Shown: positions 48,429-59,226 of the stretch, one piece after another
Layout: each line of letters starts with the position of its first letter
Position numbering within the stretch: the stretch's first letter is position 1
Origin: Acanthosepion lycidas
Lineage: Eukaryota > Mollusca > Cephalopoda > Sepiida > Sepiidae
NCBI GenBank assembly: GCA_963932145.1
Contig: OZ010595.1
Span: 76,712,997 to 76,776,996 of the forward strand
Direction of reading: 5' to 3'
DNA: 64,000 bases
Position numbers and translations under genes: made by a program
Notes under the pieces: model-generated
Seen by the model: only the letters and a program-made list of their open reading frames with translations
What the model was told of the DNA's origin: nothing
Database searches by the model: none

Positions 48429-48660
48429 TCAGAAAAATGGATAACAATGATTTTGACATTCGACATTACCTCAGATAAAAGGTTAGGAACGAAACCCCAT
48501 TCACTATTGGAAAGAGCAACCACAGTAACCGAATTTGAAAAACCCGTTTTCTTGAAAAATTGTTTTAATACAAAGATTTTATAAATTTCAACCGACAGTA
48601 GCAATGGCTGTTCAATAAAAGATGGTCAAATGTTTCCTTATAAGGAAACGGCTAATACTA

Positions 48661-48907
48661 CCGTTACCATACTAACACATACGCTAAACTGAATTAGTAA
48701 ACCAAAAGTAAACCAAAGCCACTGTCGCTCACGCCGGGGTGACGCGTGCTCGAAGGAAAGAAAACAAAAGCGACAGCATCAGGGGAGAGCGTCATCACCT
48801 GCATTGGTTGCAGTCGATACTGCATCGTCGTCAGTAGCCGAGGCATAACATTTTGGGCGATGACCCATGGTCTCTCGAGACCGACGGATGCCACAGAAAC
48901 CAAAGCC

Positions 48908-48989
<82 letters not shown>

Positions 48990-49414
48990 CAAATCAAAAT
49001 AAAACGACAATACTTATGCGATTTCAGCAGTGCCTTTTACGCATGCGTTCTGGTTGGTTTTCCGGCAGCTTATCAGTTACCATGTAAATGCCGTTGTTGT
49101 CAAGCAAGCACTAATTTTCGAGCTCTTTTTTCCTTTGTCAGAGATTAACTTCCATGGTGCAACTAAGCAAGTAAACATGTCCTTTTTAATCGAAAAAAAA
49201 AGAAAAAAAAAGATTTACTTTCAACCAGCTCCTCAGTGCACTCAAGCATAATTCATCGCCATTCTAATGAATGTCTATTTACCCGTGTGTTAGCAGCAGA
49301 AATTTAACCAAACAACTTTTTAAAAGAATCAATGAATTCTATGAATGTGAAACTTTTACTGTATACTAAGTGATTCCGTCGAACCGACTATGCATTTTAT
49401 TTTTTGTCTTCTAA

Positions 49415-49417
<3 letters not shown>
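48661..49417. repeat. (TA)n microsatellite in unannotated sequence
   Basis: A TA run at 48910-48987. The flanks have somewhat higher GC on the left (48720-48900), but no gene I can support. Confidence 0.7.
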
Positions 49418-49452
<35 letters not shown>

Positions 49453-49493
49453 GTATCTATCTATCTCATTCTGTTCATATCTATCTATCTGTC

Positions 49494-49524
<31 letters not shown>

Positions 49525-49525
49525 C
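49418..49525. repeat. (CTAT)n microsatellite
   Basis: CTAT units with GTAT and CATT interruptions. Confidence 0.95.
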
Positions 49526-49534
49526 CTTTCATAA

Positions 49535-49790
49535 TAATTGTTCTGATGAACTTTCCTCTATGGTACTTTCTTTCGGCTTCTTGCTTCACAGTTAATTTTG
49601 ATCTTCAAAAATTTAAATGCAATGTCAATCATTATCTTCTGTCTTCTTATTTTCTCTTTTTTTTATTGTTCTCACTCCTTAAAAGTGTTTTTTTTTTTCT
49701 TTCTCGTATTCTCTCACACCAAGTAACTTCTCTTATGTCTTAGTGACTTTATTGTCTTGCTTGCAGTGAAATGATTTATTTTTAAATCTC
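49535..49790 (+). mobile_element. LINE-A 3' end
   Basis: The plus strand has NCSDELSS-like coding, then NFDLQKFKCNVNHYLLSSYF, and the 3' UTR ends at GTGAAATGATTT, as at 9330. Confidence 0.8.
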
Positions 49791-49973
49791 TTAAGTCGCT
49801 CAAGGACAATAAATTTTTTTTTTACCCGCCACACTATGCAGGTATAATGAAGATACGAAAGGAGTGGTGTATTTACTTACTGTCAAAAATGTTACTATTA
49901 GGGATATACTTGGTGCAATTGATAAATTGTCGCAATTTTTATTGTTAATTTTGCGCATGCGCGTTGTTCATTT
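49791..49973. other. No recognised feature
   Basis: Possible left end of the transposon that follows; no clear TIR seen. Confidence 0.4.
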
Positions 49974-50320
49974 TTGATTTTGTCCACTGCACAGTATAGT
50001 AGTCACCGTCTCCGAGAAAAAGACCGCCATGATGTAATTCACTCCGCTAGAAATTTGTATGCTGTACTGCTTGGCATTCGCGCCGAAAGTTGCAATACAA
50101 GCATTTCAGAGTGTTTGGCTGTCAATCTGAGGACAATGCAGAGAATTCGGAAGGAGTTGGATGAGTCTAATGGTGATTACGAAGGTGCTTGGAGTGGTCA
50201 CTAGTAATGCTTCCATTCATCTTTCCACGGGGTCTCAGACTCAGCTCAGAGGCCTACGTCAAGTGCATTGAGGAGGTAGTATCCTTCTGTAGGCTCACTT
50301 TTTTATTGCTTCCAGTTTTC
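49974..50320 (+). pseudogene. Tc1/mariner-group transposase, internally deleted
   Basis: 49974-50185 encodes the N-terminal helix-turn-helix part (SECLAVNLRTMQRIRKELDE, NGDYEGA). The frame at about 50190-50290 encodes a block normally well over 100 residues further on (FIFPRGLRLSSEAYVKCIEE). The first catalytic Asp region between them is deleted. Confidence 0.82.
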
Positions 50321-50509
50321 TCTCTGAGGAGATTGTGCAGCATTCAAGGGGACATATCATGGTTTTATATAGAGTGCGATGGATAAATTGTCATCTAAAT
50401 TACGTAAAAATAAAATTAACACTGACATCTCATTTTAACAGTTATATTTATCAAAATTGCACAAAACTATCTTGAAATACTAAAGAATATTGAACTCTGG
50501 GTTTGGGTT
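50321..50509. other. Likely 3' part of the deleted transposon
   Basis: No coding similarity; a GATAAATTG motif echoes one left of the element. Weak. Confidence 0.35.
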
Positions 50510-51064
50510 AAGTCACTTTTTGGATTACTAAACCTACGCTTTTATTCACTGGGATATGTTTTCTTAGTGCCATCAGTAAGTTAATTTTTGCGACGTATAA
50601 ACATTTTTTTTACCAGAACTCATATTACAATTTCTGTTGGTTTTCTCTAACTCTGTATTACTGGTTTCCATATTGTATTCATGTCTGTGCTCCCGTCCAA
50701 TCCAACCATATGTTGAGCCTGTACGTGGTGATTTTGTTCACCAAGGTACTGACGGAGGAGGCATTATCTGTAGTCAAGGACAGACTAGCTTCGGATTCAT
50801 CTCTTGGAGATACAGTTAATTCCCTTTAGTTACCAAATTTCCAAGTTTTTGTATTGATCTCACAACTCAAGTCACTATTTGGATCACTTCAACCAACGCT
50901 TTTATCCACTGGGCCATGTGTCCTTGGGGACATCGGTGAATCGATTTGGGGGATTGATAAACCTAATGTCTTAGTAATCATTTTTTTTAACCAATTTTGT
51001 TGTTATTATTGTTTTTCTCTAGCTCTCTACATTGCTGGTTCCCATATTGTATTCATGTATCTGC
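50510..51064. repeat. Direct repeat, two about 185-bp copies
   Basis: 50510-50692 and 50869-51064 share AAGTCACT.TTTGGAT, ACGCTTTTAT.CACTGGG, CTGGTT.CCATATTGTATTC. Divergence is about a fifth, so the duplication is old. Confidence 0.8.
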
Positions 51065-52239
51065 TTGACCGGCTTAGGAGATTTTTGTGGCCTAGCATAT
51101 GCGCTGATTCTATAAGTTTTCGTATTTTCCAATGATGTCCTCTGTCTATTATTTCGACTTCATACTGTAGAGGACAGGTTATTTAATGCAATGTTGAGGT
51201 TACCATTTTTGTAGAGTGAAATTGGTTGCGTATTCAAAGTAACATAAATCCTCAACACATTTGAATACTTCTTCAACGAAGGACGGAACAATGAACAAAA
51301 ATGGGAAATAACACAAAACAATATTATATATCAACAAACAAATTTGCATTTTTATAGCGTAAGAAATACAACGATTTATGCTGGAATTAATACAGATTTA
51401 TGAATGAAATCTGTGTGGTGTTTAAATCTTTGTATATACTCTTTCTGGAGTGCTTGAAATGTAATTTGTGAGTTTAAATGAAAGATTATTTAAGTTGTTG
51501 TGATGAAAAGTTCACAAAGTTAGTGAAAGTATTAATCTGTTTATGTGGAATTTAAACACTTTGTGCAATGTAAATTTTTTTGGTATAGTTTGGAATAAAT
51601 TTAGCAGTGGTAAAGTTATCTTCCTTTGACCGTATTTTTGTAAAGAAATAATGTTGAGTTGTTTGAAAAGATTCAGTAGAAAATAATGTTCTGTGATTGA
51701 GAAACTTGAAGTATTAAACAGTTCTCTGATGTGTAATAAATGATGTCAATGTGAAGATGAGTGAGTGATGTTTAAAAGTTTACGATTATGTTTAAAAGGT
51801 AACTTTAAAACTTGAGATGATAAAGTGACGTGGATTTGTATAGCAACTGGCTTCAGGTCACGATGCTCACTGGCGAGATGAGTTTGTATTCTGAATTTAT
51901 TTACTTCGGGGGACACGTGATAGGCTCCAGGAAATTGGGTGCCAAAATATTAACTCGATTACGAGATGAAAAATAGATGTGTGTGGGTGGATGGCGACGC
52001 CCACTTCCTTGTTTATGAACCAATCAGCAAGCGAATTCTTGGAAAATATGTGTGGAGCTGGTTTTAAACAAGAATACCACTGTGATCCACTTTTAGATGG
52101 CTTTTGCACAGATTTTAACCAAAAACTCGTAGTGATCCACTTTTACATAGTGTTTGCACAGAAGTGTAGAATTACGAGTCTACAATACCACAGAGGGTAG
52201 TAATAAGAACAATCTTCCCCCGTAAACTAAATAGAAGGT
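51065..52239. other. No recognised gene
   Basis: AT-rich. A short direct repeat (GTGATCCACTTTTA at 52081 and 52132) is the only structure I see. Confidence 0.5.
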
Positions 52240-52340
52240 ATGAGATTCCAAATTCCACCTGAGAAAGCCAGAGCGTACTACGGGCGAAACGTCAATATAT
52301 ATGAGGACAACAGTTCGAATGATGTAAATAGTGTAAATAG
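52240..52340 (+). mobile_element. Penelope-like terminal fragment (tentative)
   Basis: CCACCTGAGAAAGCC...GGGCGAAACGTC, then GAGGACAACAGTTCGAATGA and GTAAATAGTGTAAATAGT, the same order as 40440-40530 and 59355-59455. Confidence 0.5.
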
Positions 52341-52475
52341 TTACAAAACTTATCTCAGAAATATAGAAAGATACTTACCGAAATATCCTTGCTACGAAAC
52401 GAAATAAGTTTGCAGTTTCGTGCTATGAAAAATAAGAAAATATATATATATATATATATAATGTTATAATAATAT

Positions 52476-52740
52476 TAAAACTTACTTAACTGTAAAAATT
52501 TACTTAACTATAAATATCAAATCCATTTTGATTGTTTTATCCCCGACTCCGAAGTTTCATCCTTCAATGGGTTTTGCATTTAAATAGGTATTTTTTCATT
52601 TTTTTCCCTATTCTTTGAAACATACATATTTAAATAGAGAACATCCTGAAGAATGGTTGGCACCATGAAACTTTGGAGTCAGGGATGAAACAACTAAAAA
52701 GGATTTGATATTTACAGTTAAGTAAATTTTAATATTATTA
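52476..52740. repeat. Inverted repeat, about 80-bp arms, hammerhead-like core
   Basis: Arms 52476-52558 and 52657-52740. The plus strand near the right arm reads CTGAAGA (52646-52652), hairpin ATGGT-TGGC-ACCAT, GAAA (52667-52670), hairpin CT-TTGG-AG, then TC. All core elements of a hammerhead are in order. Stem I is weak (CATC/GATG only, with a bulge). Confidence 0.7.
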
Positions 52741-52834
52741 ATGCTCTATTTATAATATTATTTTAATATTTTTTTAATACTGAGCATTATATATAGAAAT
52801 ATCTGCTTATATTTTTAATGTTTAATTCATAAAG

Positions 52835-52903
<69 letters not shown>

Positions 52904-53139
52904 GTATCGTCAGTAATTTCAGTTATAGGTTCATTTACAACTGTATTTATCTATATAGGAAAAGTAAAATATCTAATTTCATCAAAGAAATTGTATTTAA
53001 TCACTTAGGAATGGAATATTTTTATATGACATTGTGCCTGAGAAAAAATTTATAGACCACTCTCCCTTCCATAAATATATCAAATTTTAAACAATATATA
53101 TATGCATATATGTGGTTGATGCGATTTGTTTTTTTACAG
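52741..53139. repeat. (TA)n/(GATA)n microsatellite and AT-rich spacer
   Basis: TA then GATA run at 52839-52905; nothing else recognised. Confidence 0.85.
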
Positions 53140-53603
53140 TTTATCAACTTTTTGTAGGTTATTTAAAGCCAGAAAATATTTTTGATTGTAAGAATTCTTT
53201 CGGGATAATAATGATTTACTGATATAAGTTCTACTAATTAACCCATAGTTGGGAGAGTGAAGAGGTAGATTCATTCTTTTCCCAGAGATATTTGCGTGTA
53301 AGTGAAAATAATGAACCCGACAGGAATTGGAACTCGGTTCTTCGATTTCCAATTCAAGTTGAGTTTGTTATATTCATTTATGCACAAATACTTCTGGGAA
53401 AGGTATGAACCCGCCTCTTCTCCCTCCCAGCTATGGGTTAATTAGTAGGAATTGATACCCTGCCCTCCGATTTCCAATTCCGAGTCGTTATCCATTACAC
53501 CACCCGCACATCCAAGCTTATAGCACCTGGTATTCTAAAGTTGTAACCCATCTAGGAACTGGCTAGACACGACGTTGCTTAACTTCGGTGATCGTACGAG
53601 AAC
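53140..53603 (-). mobile_element. 5S-rRNA-derived SINE, copy 2, split by tRNA-SINEs
   Basis: The 5S head is at 53603-53537 on the minus strand (ATCACCGAAGTTAAGCAACG, CCTAGATGGGTTA). The body is at about 53225-53140 (GGCTTTAAATAACCTACAAA). Between them lie two tRNA-SINE pieces, about 53230-53355 (minus) and about 53341-53515 (mixed orientation). Confidence 0.78.
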
Positions 53604-53774
53604 AGATTTTTGAACTTGATATGTCCGCAAGCCCTAATATGTATGTGTATGGGGTCTCAGATGACCCGAGTTAAATTAGAAATTACTGGAGATGACTTTT
53701 TTTTTATGCATTATGATAAGTGCGCTAAGGAGGAAAACGAATGTAAACTGGGCAACATCATACATTTTACTTAC

Positions 53775-53982
53775 AACACACGCACACACACGCACATACA
53801 CACACACACACACACACGAGCTCACACACGTACACAAACGCACACACACAAACACACACATATACACGCGCACACACAAACATACACACGCACACACACA
53901 CACGTACTCACGCACAGATACACACGCACACATCCACACGCACACACTCCCACACACATGCACACAAACTCGCACACACACT
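53775..53982. repeat. (CA)n-rich microsatellite
   Basis: About 200 bases of CA/CG-interrupted repeat. Open frames of 100-124 codons on both strands are artefacts. Confidence 0.95.
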
Positions 53983-54029
53983 AAAGCTAATTAAGATTAT
54001 TTGTCTGGCAAGCTAAATATGTCATTTGT

Positions 54030-54490
54030 ACATACATCCGCTTCCTAAGATCAACAGTCAAAAAGGGCTTTGACCGAATAAAGGTTGAGGATCTTGACAA
54101 AGATCATCCTGCTTTGAACATTATGGACTGGCGCTACAGAATCACAATGAACTGTATCAAAAAGCAGAAACCACATTACTTGAGGACTACTATGAGTAGC
54201 AATAACTAAAATCAATAGCATGTGTAACTCGAAGAGGTAATAATAAACATAATCAAGATGTTGACATTCCACACAACTTCATATAAAAGGTTCGGAAGGA
54301 AACCCCCATTAATACTGGAAATAGCGATAACAGCTACTGTGCTTGAGTAAGTTGTTTTCCTGAAAAATGTTTTAAGAGAAAGATTTTTTACATTTCAGTC
54401 GAAAACAGTGATGTGGCTTCTGGGCCAATGAATGCCAAATGTTTCGTTATAGGGAAACGGTTGATAATATTACCAGAACCATATTGTGAA
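54030..54490 (+). repeat. Dispersed repeat Rep-K, copy 3
   Basis: An uninterrupted copy: CGCTTCCTAAGATCAACAGT, ATAATCAAGATGTTGACATT, CATTAATACTGGAAATAGCG, end GGGAAACGGTTGATAATATT. Confidence 0.82.
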
Positions 54491-55157
54491 AGCATTGATT
54501 TTATAATTATTCCCCTTGCATTAGCTTAAAATCCAAGGGAAGTAACTTATGAAACATTGATCGCAATATCAATTGCCACTTCGCTTTTCTTTTGTATTTT
54601 CTACTGTATTTCGTTGCTTATAAGTTGCCCCAGTGCATTAGAAGCCGTCCAAATTTTGAAGAAAGTAATCGGAAAAAGATTTTTCCTTGTATTTCATAGC
54701 CGTCCTCACTATAACCAATTTTATCCAATGATTAACATATTTCAGCATGAAAACCTGAACAAATTCATCACAGACCGAGAAGTACCAAATTTATGGTAAC
54801 TATTTGGAATATAATAAACAAAAGAGAATTTAGAGTGTATAATATCACCGAAACCTAACCTTATTGCAACTTGAATTCCTCAATAATCGAACACCCAACA
54901 CAGCAAAATTATGACTCCCGTTACCGACCTTCGATTTTTATAGGACGCTGGGTGGCTTTGGAGATATTTTATAGGGAAAATGTGTTTCATAAGCAGTAAA
55001 ATACAGTACTTATGTTGATGTAAAAAAATTTAAAAAGTTAACATAATTGTGAATAACTTGATTCCAACGGCAAGCAAAAGTTCAATATTAAACTTTCTGA
55101 AAAGAAATCGTCATGCTCCCGGTTTTCCGTATCTTGATGTTTGTTTCTTTGACTCTC
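54491..55157. other. No recognised gene
   Basis: An 80-codon open frame (54557-54799) starts with a hydrophobic stretch; unrecognised and probably chance. Confidence 0.4.
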
Positions 55158-55161
55158 TTAA

Positions 55162-55624
55162 CCCTTTGCCTGTCCTGCAATCATATGTGATGCACAGGAC
55201 ATGTGATTTCTACGTCCGTGCATCAGATCTGGTGCACAAAAGCCATGATTTTAAAAGAATGGTGACGCTAAGGACGCTTAAGAAGAGTCTACTATTGAGC
55301 GGGACATCTGAGGAAAGGGCTAATCTAATATTTTGTGCATCATATCTGACCACAGGACGCTTGACTGGTAATGTAAGGTCTCAAATGAAAGACATCTATT
55401 TTTTCGCTTGATTGAAATGTGATGAACAGGGTGTAGTGTAAATAAGTTATGATTTGTATGTTCTGTCCATAGCATGTGATGTACAGGTTTTTATTATGTG
55501 AAACATTATATATTAGAACATTCGATTTGCCAATAAGCTGAGTTGCTTTGCAATAGTTATAAATCTGAAAACTAGCATGAATGTTTGGATAGTACACATG
55601 AAAATGCCCTGGATAGGCAAAGGG
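55162..55624. mobile_element. piggyBac-like MITE
   Basis: 463 bp with ends CCCTTTGCCTGTCC and the inverted GGATAGGCAAAGGG, each flanked by TTAA. No transposase. The 120-codon frame that runs into it (55049-55411) crosses the left boundary, so it is not a gene. Confidence 0.9.
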
Positions 55625-55649
55625 TTAATAAAAATTTACCATTTTTTAC

Positions 55650-55800
55650 TTGTTGGTCTCTGATTGGGAGATTGGAGGTTTTGCGGAGCGTGGAACCATC
55701 TCTTAATTGCTGTTACTCCCAGGTCCACTTTCACCTGGGGTGGTAGCACCTGTTAGGGTCCCAAATATGGGTAAATACTGATCTCCCAAACAAAAACAAA
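55650..55800 (+). repeat. Dispersed repeat, copy 2 (pairs with 40215-40350)
   Basis: GGAGGTTTTGCGGAGCGTGG, TCCCAGGTCCACTTTCACCT and GGGTGGTAGCACCTGTTAGG; reverse orientation to 40215-40350. Confidence 0.75.
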
Positions 55801-56333
55801 ACACTAAATTTTTTATGTTAAAAAAATAGCAACAATACCCACTTGCAGTAAAATTATAAACAACTAGCAGCATAACCCGTCTTTGACCGGGTCTTTCATT
55901 ACTAGGGATTTTTGACGTTCATTTGGAGCAGTTTAAGTTTAAAGCCAGCTCACCCGAAAATCAATATTAGAACAACATTTAGGTGCAACTGGGGCACATC
56001 TCCAAATGGGGTGGGGGTTAACAAATTGAATGGAGGTGGCCCTGAAAAGGGAATTGTATAATAATAAATAATAATATTGTAATAATTTAAACTATTTATT
56101 TTCATTAACGTTTTTTATGAAAGATATATATCTAAGAACAGATAGTAATTAGTAAAACGTTGCTGAGAGTTATAATAGACAGGAAGTAGTGGAGGGCCAA
56201 CAATTTGGACTCAAAACCGGCAAATCTATCAAACAAAAAATTCATCGAAATCGGATGAAAACTGTGAAAATTCATAAACAACACCCGATCACCCACACTT
56301 ACATACACACACATTTTGAGAATTATAGATATA
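55801..56333. other. No recognised gene
   Basis: CTAGCAGCATAACCCGTC at 55864 resembles the edge of a common interspersed repeat but I cannot name it. Confidence 0.4.
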
Positions 56334-56435
56334 TTACGTTGGTGCAAAAATAATGACGTAATAATGTCGTTTATTGACGTTAAAAAATACGTCAAAAAAC
56401 GACATTATTACGTCATTATTTTTGCACCAACCTAA
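56334..56435. mobile_element. MADE1-like mariner MITE, copy 6
   Basis: 102-bp palindrome with TTACGTTGGTGC and GCACCAACCTAA ends, flanked by TA. Confidence 0.93.
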
Positions 56436-56748
56436 TAGATACATTTTATCTGTAGTTGAAGGCATACAATGGCGTTCAAAATATATTTATTTGAATCCAT
56501 AAAATTGTTCTAATTATTTGCATTTCGGCATTAAATAACCCATAGAGGTTGATATGCCGCTAAACAAAATCAAGAAATCTTTTTTATTTATTAGATTTGT
56601 TCTCAGTATATTAAATGAGTAACGTTCATGGATTCCAAAAACATATTTTTCACTGGACAAAAATTCACCAAAGTACAAAAGTAGAATGAAAATGTTGAGA
56701 AAGTAAAATAAAAGAAAGAAAGAAAGGAAGGAAGGAAGGAAGGAAGGA

Positions 56749-56780
<32 letters not shown>

Positions 56781-56954
56781 AAAAGTACAGGATTGTTGAA
56801 AAAAATATTTTATATTAAACGTAATTCATCTTGTATTAGACAAAACTTATTAACTCTCTAAGTAGGCGATAGTGTTAGACGGTTGGCTGTCGTTTCGTCT
56901 TTGGTACAATAAACAAATGAACTTCGTTTTTTTAAATTTTTTTTTCTATTTTTA
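56436..56954. repeat. Spacer with (GAAA)n/(GGAA)n run
   Basis: A purine tetranucleotide run at 56715-56782; nothing else recognised. Confidence 0.8.
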
Positions 56955-57230
56955 ATCATTGAGCCTCAAGCAAGACAATAAAGCCACTAAGACATAAGGG
57001 GTTACTGAGTATCAGAGAATGTGAAGAAAAAAATTATTAAAAAGAGATAACAATAAAAGAATAGGACTTAAGAAGATAGAAGATAACGATTGACACAGCA
57101 TTTAAATTTTTGAAAATCAAAGTTGACTGCAAAGCAAGAAATCGGAATAGAGTTTCACAAGCGAAAGTGCGGCAGAAGAAACTGTTAACATAGAACTTAC
57201 GGTTGCATCTAGCAGCCATTTCAATTGTAA
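56955..57230 (-). mobile_element. LINE-A 3' end, decayed
   Basis: The minus strand retains CNRKFYVNSFFCRTFACETL and IFKNLNAVSIVIFYLL, close to the decayed copy at 40886. Confidence 0.62.
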
Positions 57231-57599
57231 AACTATTTGTTTCTTAACCCTTCCTCCCCCCCCAAAAAAACGAAATTATTTACAAAAAAAGTTATAATTC
57301 ACTTGTACATTCTCTAATTTCCAACAGTAAAAACTGCTTAGTTTATAAAATCTTGTAAGTGTAATTAAATTAATAAAAATGTCTAGCTTAATACAGCGAT
57401 AACATCGGTTGAAATCCATTTACGGAAGTTTAGGCTTTATTAACAACATGATTGTTTATTCAATTTCCAGTGTGCAAAATAAACTCGATGAAACAATATT
57501 AATGAACTTCTCTGTTTCAAATATCTGTATGACATTAATGGTACCCAAATCAGGAAGCCAATATTTAACTATAGTTTTATTTTTATTTATTTATTTTTA
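57231..57599. other. No recognised feature
   Basis: AT-rich; an 81-codon open frame across its end has no known similarity. Confidence 0.4.
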
Positions 57600-58035
57600 C
57601 AGTGATGATTCCCCTGTACAAGAACCGGGAGCCACTCGACGATGTACAGAGTAAGAGACGCAGTTTATGTGGGTATGTGGGGAAGATAAAAGTTAACCCT
57701 AGACTTGAACAGTTTAAGGTTGTAGTGATCGGGAAAGCATCCTCTTGGAAGTCGGTCCCGCAAGACAAAAAGCAGCGGTTCGTGGAAAGAAGCTGTTCGA
57801 GTGGAATTTACATATACGAAGGGAATGAGGGTGGTTCGCTATAATATGCGTAGCATCCTGGATCTTATCCGTGAAGGTTAGATTTGGAGGAAAATAAAGA
57901 ATGTAGTTTCTTCTTATCACTTTCATGGAAATAGCTACAGAGCAGTGAGAAGCTTGCGACATTTTGTATGTAAGAAAGGGGTTAAAAGGAGGGAAATAAT
58001 TTGTCACCCACAAGGACGCGAAGACACTTTTGGAC
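57600..58035 (-). mobile_element. LINE-B 3' region
   Basis: The minus strand encodes NLTFTDKIQDATHIIANHPH and SLRICKFHSNSFFPRTAAF, then a GTDFQEDAFPITTTLN relic in another frame. Same family as 27380 and 18690. Confidence 0.8.
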
Positions 58036-58122
58036 TCTCTCGAGACCGAAAAGTGATTTTTTTTTTTTTTTTTACTCTGGAAGTACTAATATTGCAACTG
58101 TAGTTTTTTATGAAAAAGAAGA

Positions 58123-58260
58123 GAATCGCCCTTTTCTACTAAAAATATACTCGCCCTTTCTACTAAAAATATAATCGCCCTTTCTATTAAAAATATAATC
58201 GCCCTTTTCTACTAAGAATATAATCGCCCTTTCTACTAAAAATATAATTAACTCTAGAAT
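58123..58260. repeat. 27-bp minisatellite, 5 copies
   Basis: Units of ATCGCCCTTTCTACTAAAAA TATA type, nearly identical. Confidence 0.93.
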
Positions 58261-58461
58261 ATAATTAAATGTGTAAGAAAACCGAGTGGAAAATTCATTT
58301 CAAAATTTAAAAAAACAAAATTTTAATTTAAAACAGTTTCCTAGAAAAAAATATCCAAAATTTGTTTCCTGTTTCATAAAATGGCATTAAATGATCTGAA
58401 AATTGCTTCATTCTTAAAATATGCTTAGTTTTTAGATTAATCTGAGTTTTATCATGATTAT
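58261..58461. other. No recognised feature
   Basis: AT-rich spacer. Confidence 0.5.
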
Positions 58462-58668
58462 AAGCTTTGGAAATGTATGAATCTTCTTCTCCCCACAGCT
58501 ATGGGTAAATAGCAGGACAGACCGGGCCTTGCATGGCAACTGGTCTACCGTAGAAAGAAATGGCAACCTACCGCTGGAAAAAAATCTGCCTCGTCCGTCA
58601 TGTATGGGAAGATACATGATCGCCTAAGCGTGTATCATGCATGGCACGTAACTGACTGATAAGCTTTA
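58462..58668 (+). mobile_element. Octopod-type tRNA-SINE, 3' two-thirds
   Basis: Body AGCTATGGGTAAATAGCAGG, GGCAACTGGTCTACCGTAGA, end CATGATCGCCTAAGCGTGTA and AACTGACTGA. The head is missing. Confidence 0.85.
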
Positions 58669-59049
58669 TTCTAACCAAAAAAGAAGGAAGAAAAAATGTA
58701 AAACTTCGATAAATTATATTTTCTTTTCTAACACGTTTATGCATAATCACACACGCACGCTTAAACATGAAATAGCTAAAATAACAAATAACAAATATCT
58801 TTTCGGACATTCCTCTTGTTTATAGAGAATTTCGTCATAGATTTTCACCGAATGAAAGAAAAATTAAAAAATAATATTGAAAAAAATCAGTTTCAGCAAT
58901 TCTTTTCTCAATCACGAAACACGTAACCCATTAGGGTCTAAGGGTCACTGCATGTACCGCAGCCGCAGTAGCAGGAATGCTTCCTGGGTAAGGTAGCCTG
59001 ATGGAGCCTAACCCTCTCCAGGCTGGTTGTGAATTCAAAGTTTTTCCCT
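58669..59049. other. No recognised gene
   Basis: 58925-59049 is GC-richer and may be part of a further interspersed repeat; not recognised. Confidence 0.4.
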
Positions 59050-59215
59050 CTCCTCGACCGGTTGCCATCAAAGGTTATAGAACCCAGTCTGTCCTGCTAT
59101 TTTGCCCATAGATAGCGGGAGAAGAGATGGATTCATACCCACCTTTCCTTCAACAGTATTAACACGTAAGTGAATACAATGAACTCGAATGAAATTCGAA
59201 CAGAATTTCACAATA
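59050..59215 (-). mobile_element. Octopod-type tRNA-SINE fragment
   Basis: Minus strand: GAATTTCATTCGAGTTC, CACTTACGTGTTAATAC, ATGGATTC complement, and GGTTCTATAACCTTTGATGG. Both ends truncated. Confidence 0.78.
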
Positions 59216-59226
59216 GAGAATTAAAA

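Larger units (their letters stand above)
46120..48660 (+). repeat. Dispersed repeat Rep-K, copy 2, split by mariner and LINE-A
   Basis: Rep-K sequence occurs at about 46145-46171, 47875-48003 and 48429-48660. The gaps are filled exactly by a mariner (46172-47874) and a LINE-A 3' end (48004-48428). TAAACTATCAGCTGTA left of the mariner continues as TATGGCTGCTTTCTCAG on its right, as in copy 1. Confidence 0.82.

Noticed and set aside
53610-53994. Three overlapping 100-124 codon frames
   Set aside because: They are translations of a (CA)n microsatellite (His/Thr or Cys/Val repeats).
55049-55411. 120-codon open frame, possible gene
   Set aside because: It crosses the left TTAA boundary of a piggyBac-like MITE and has no known similarity.
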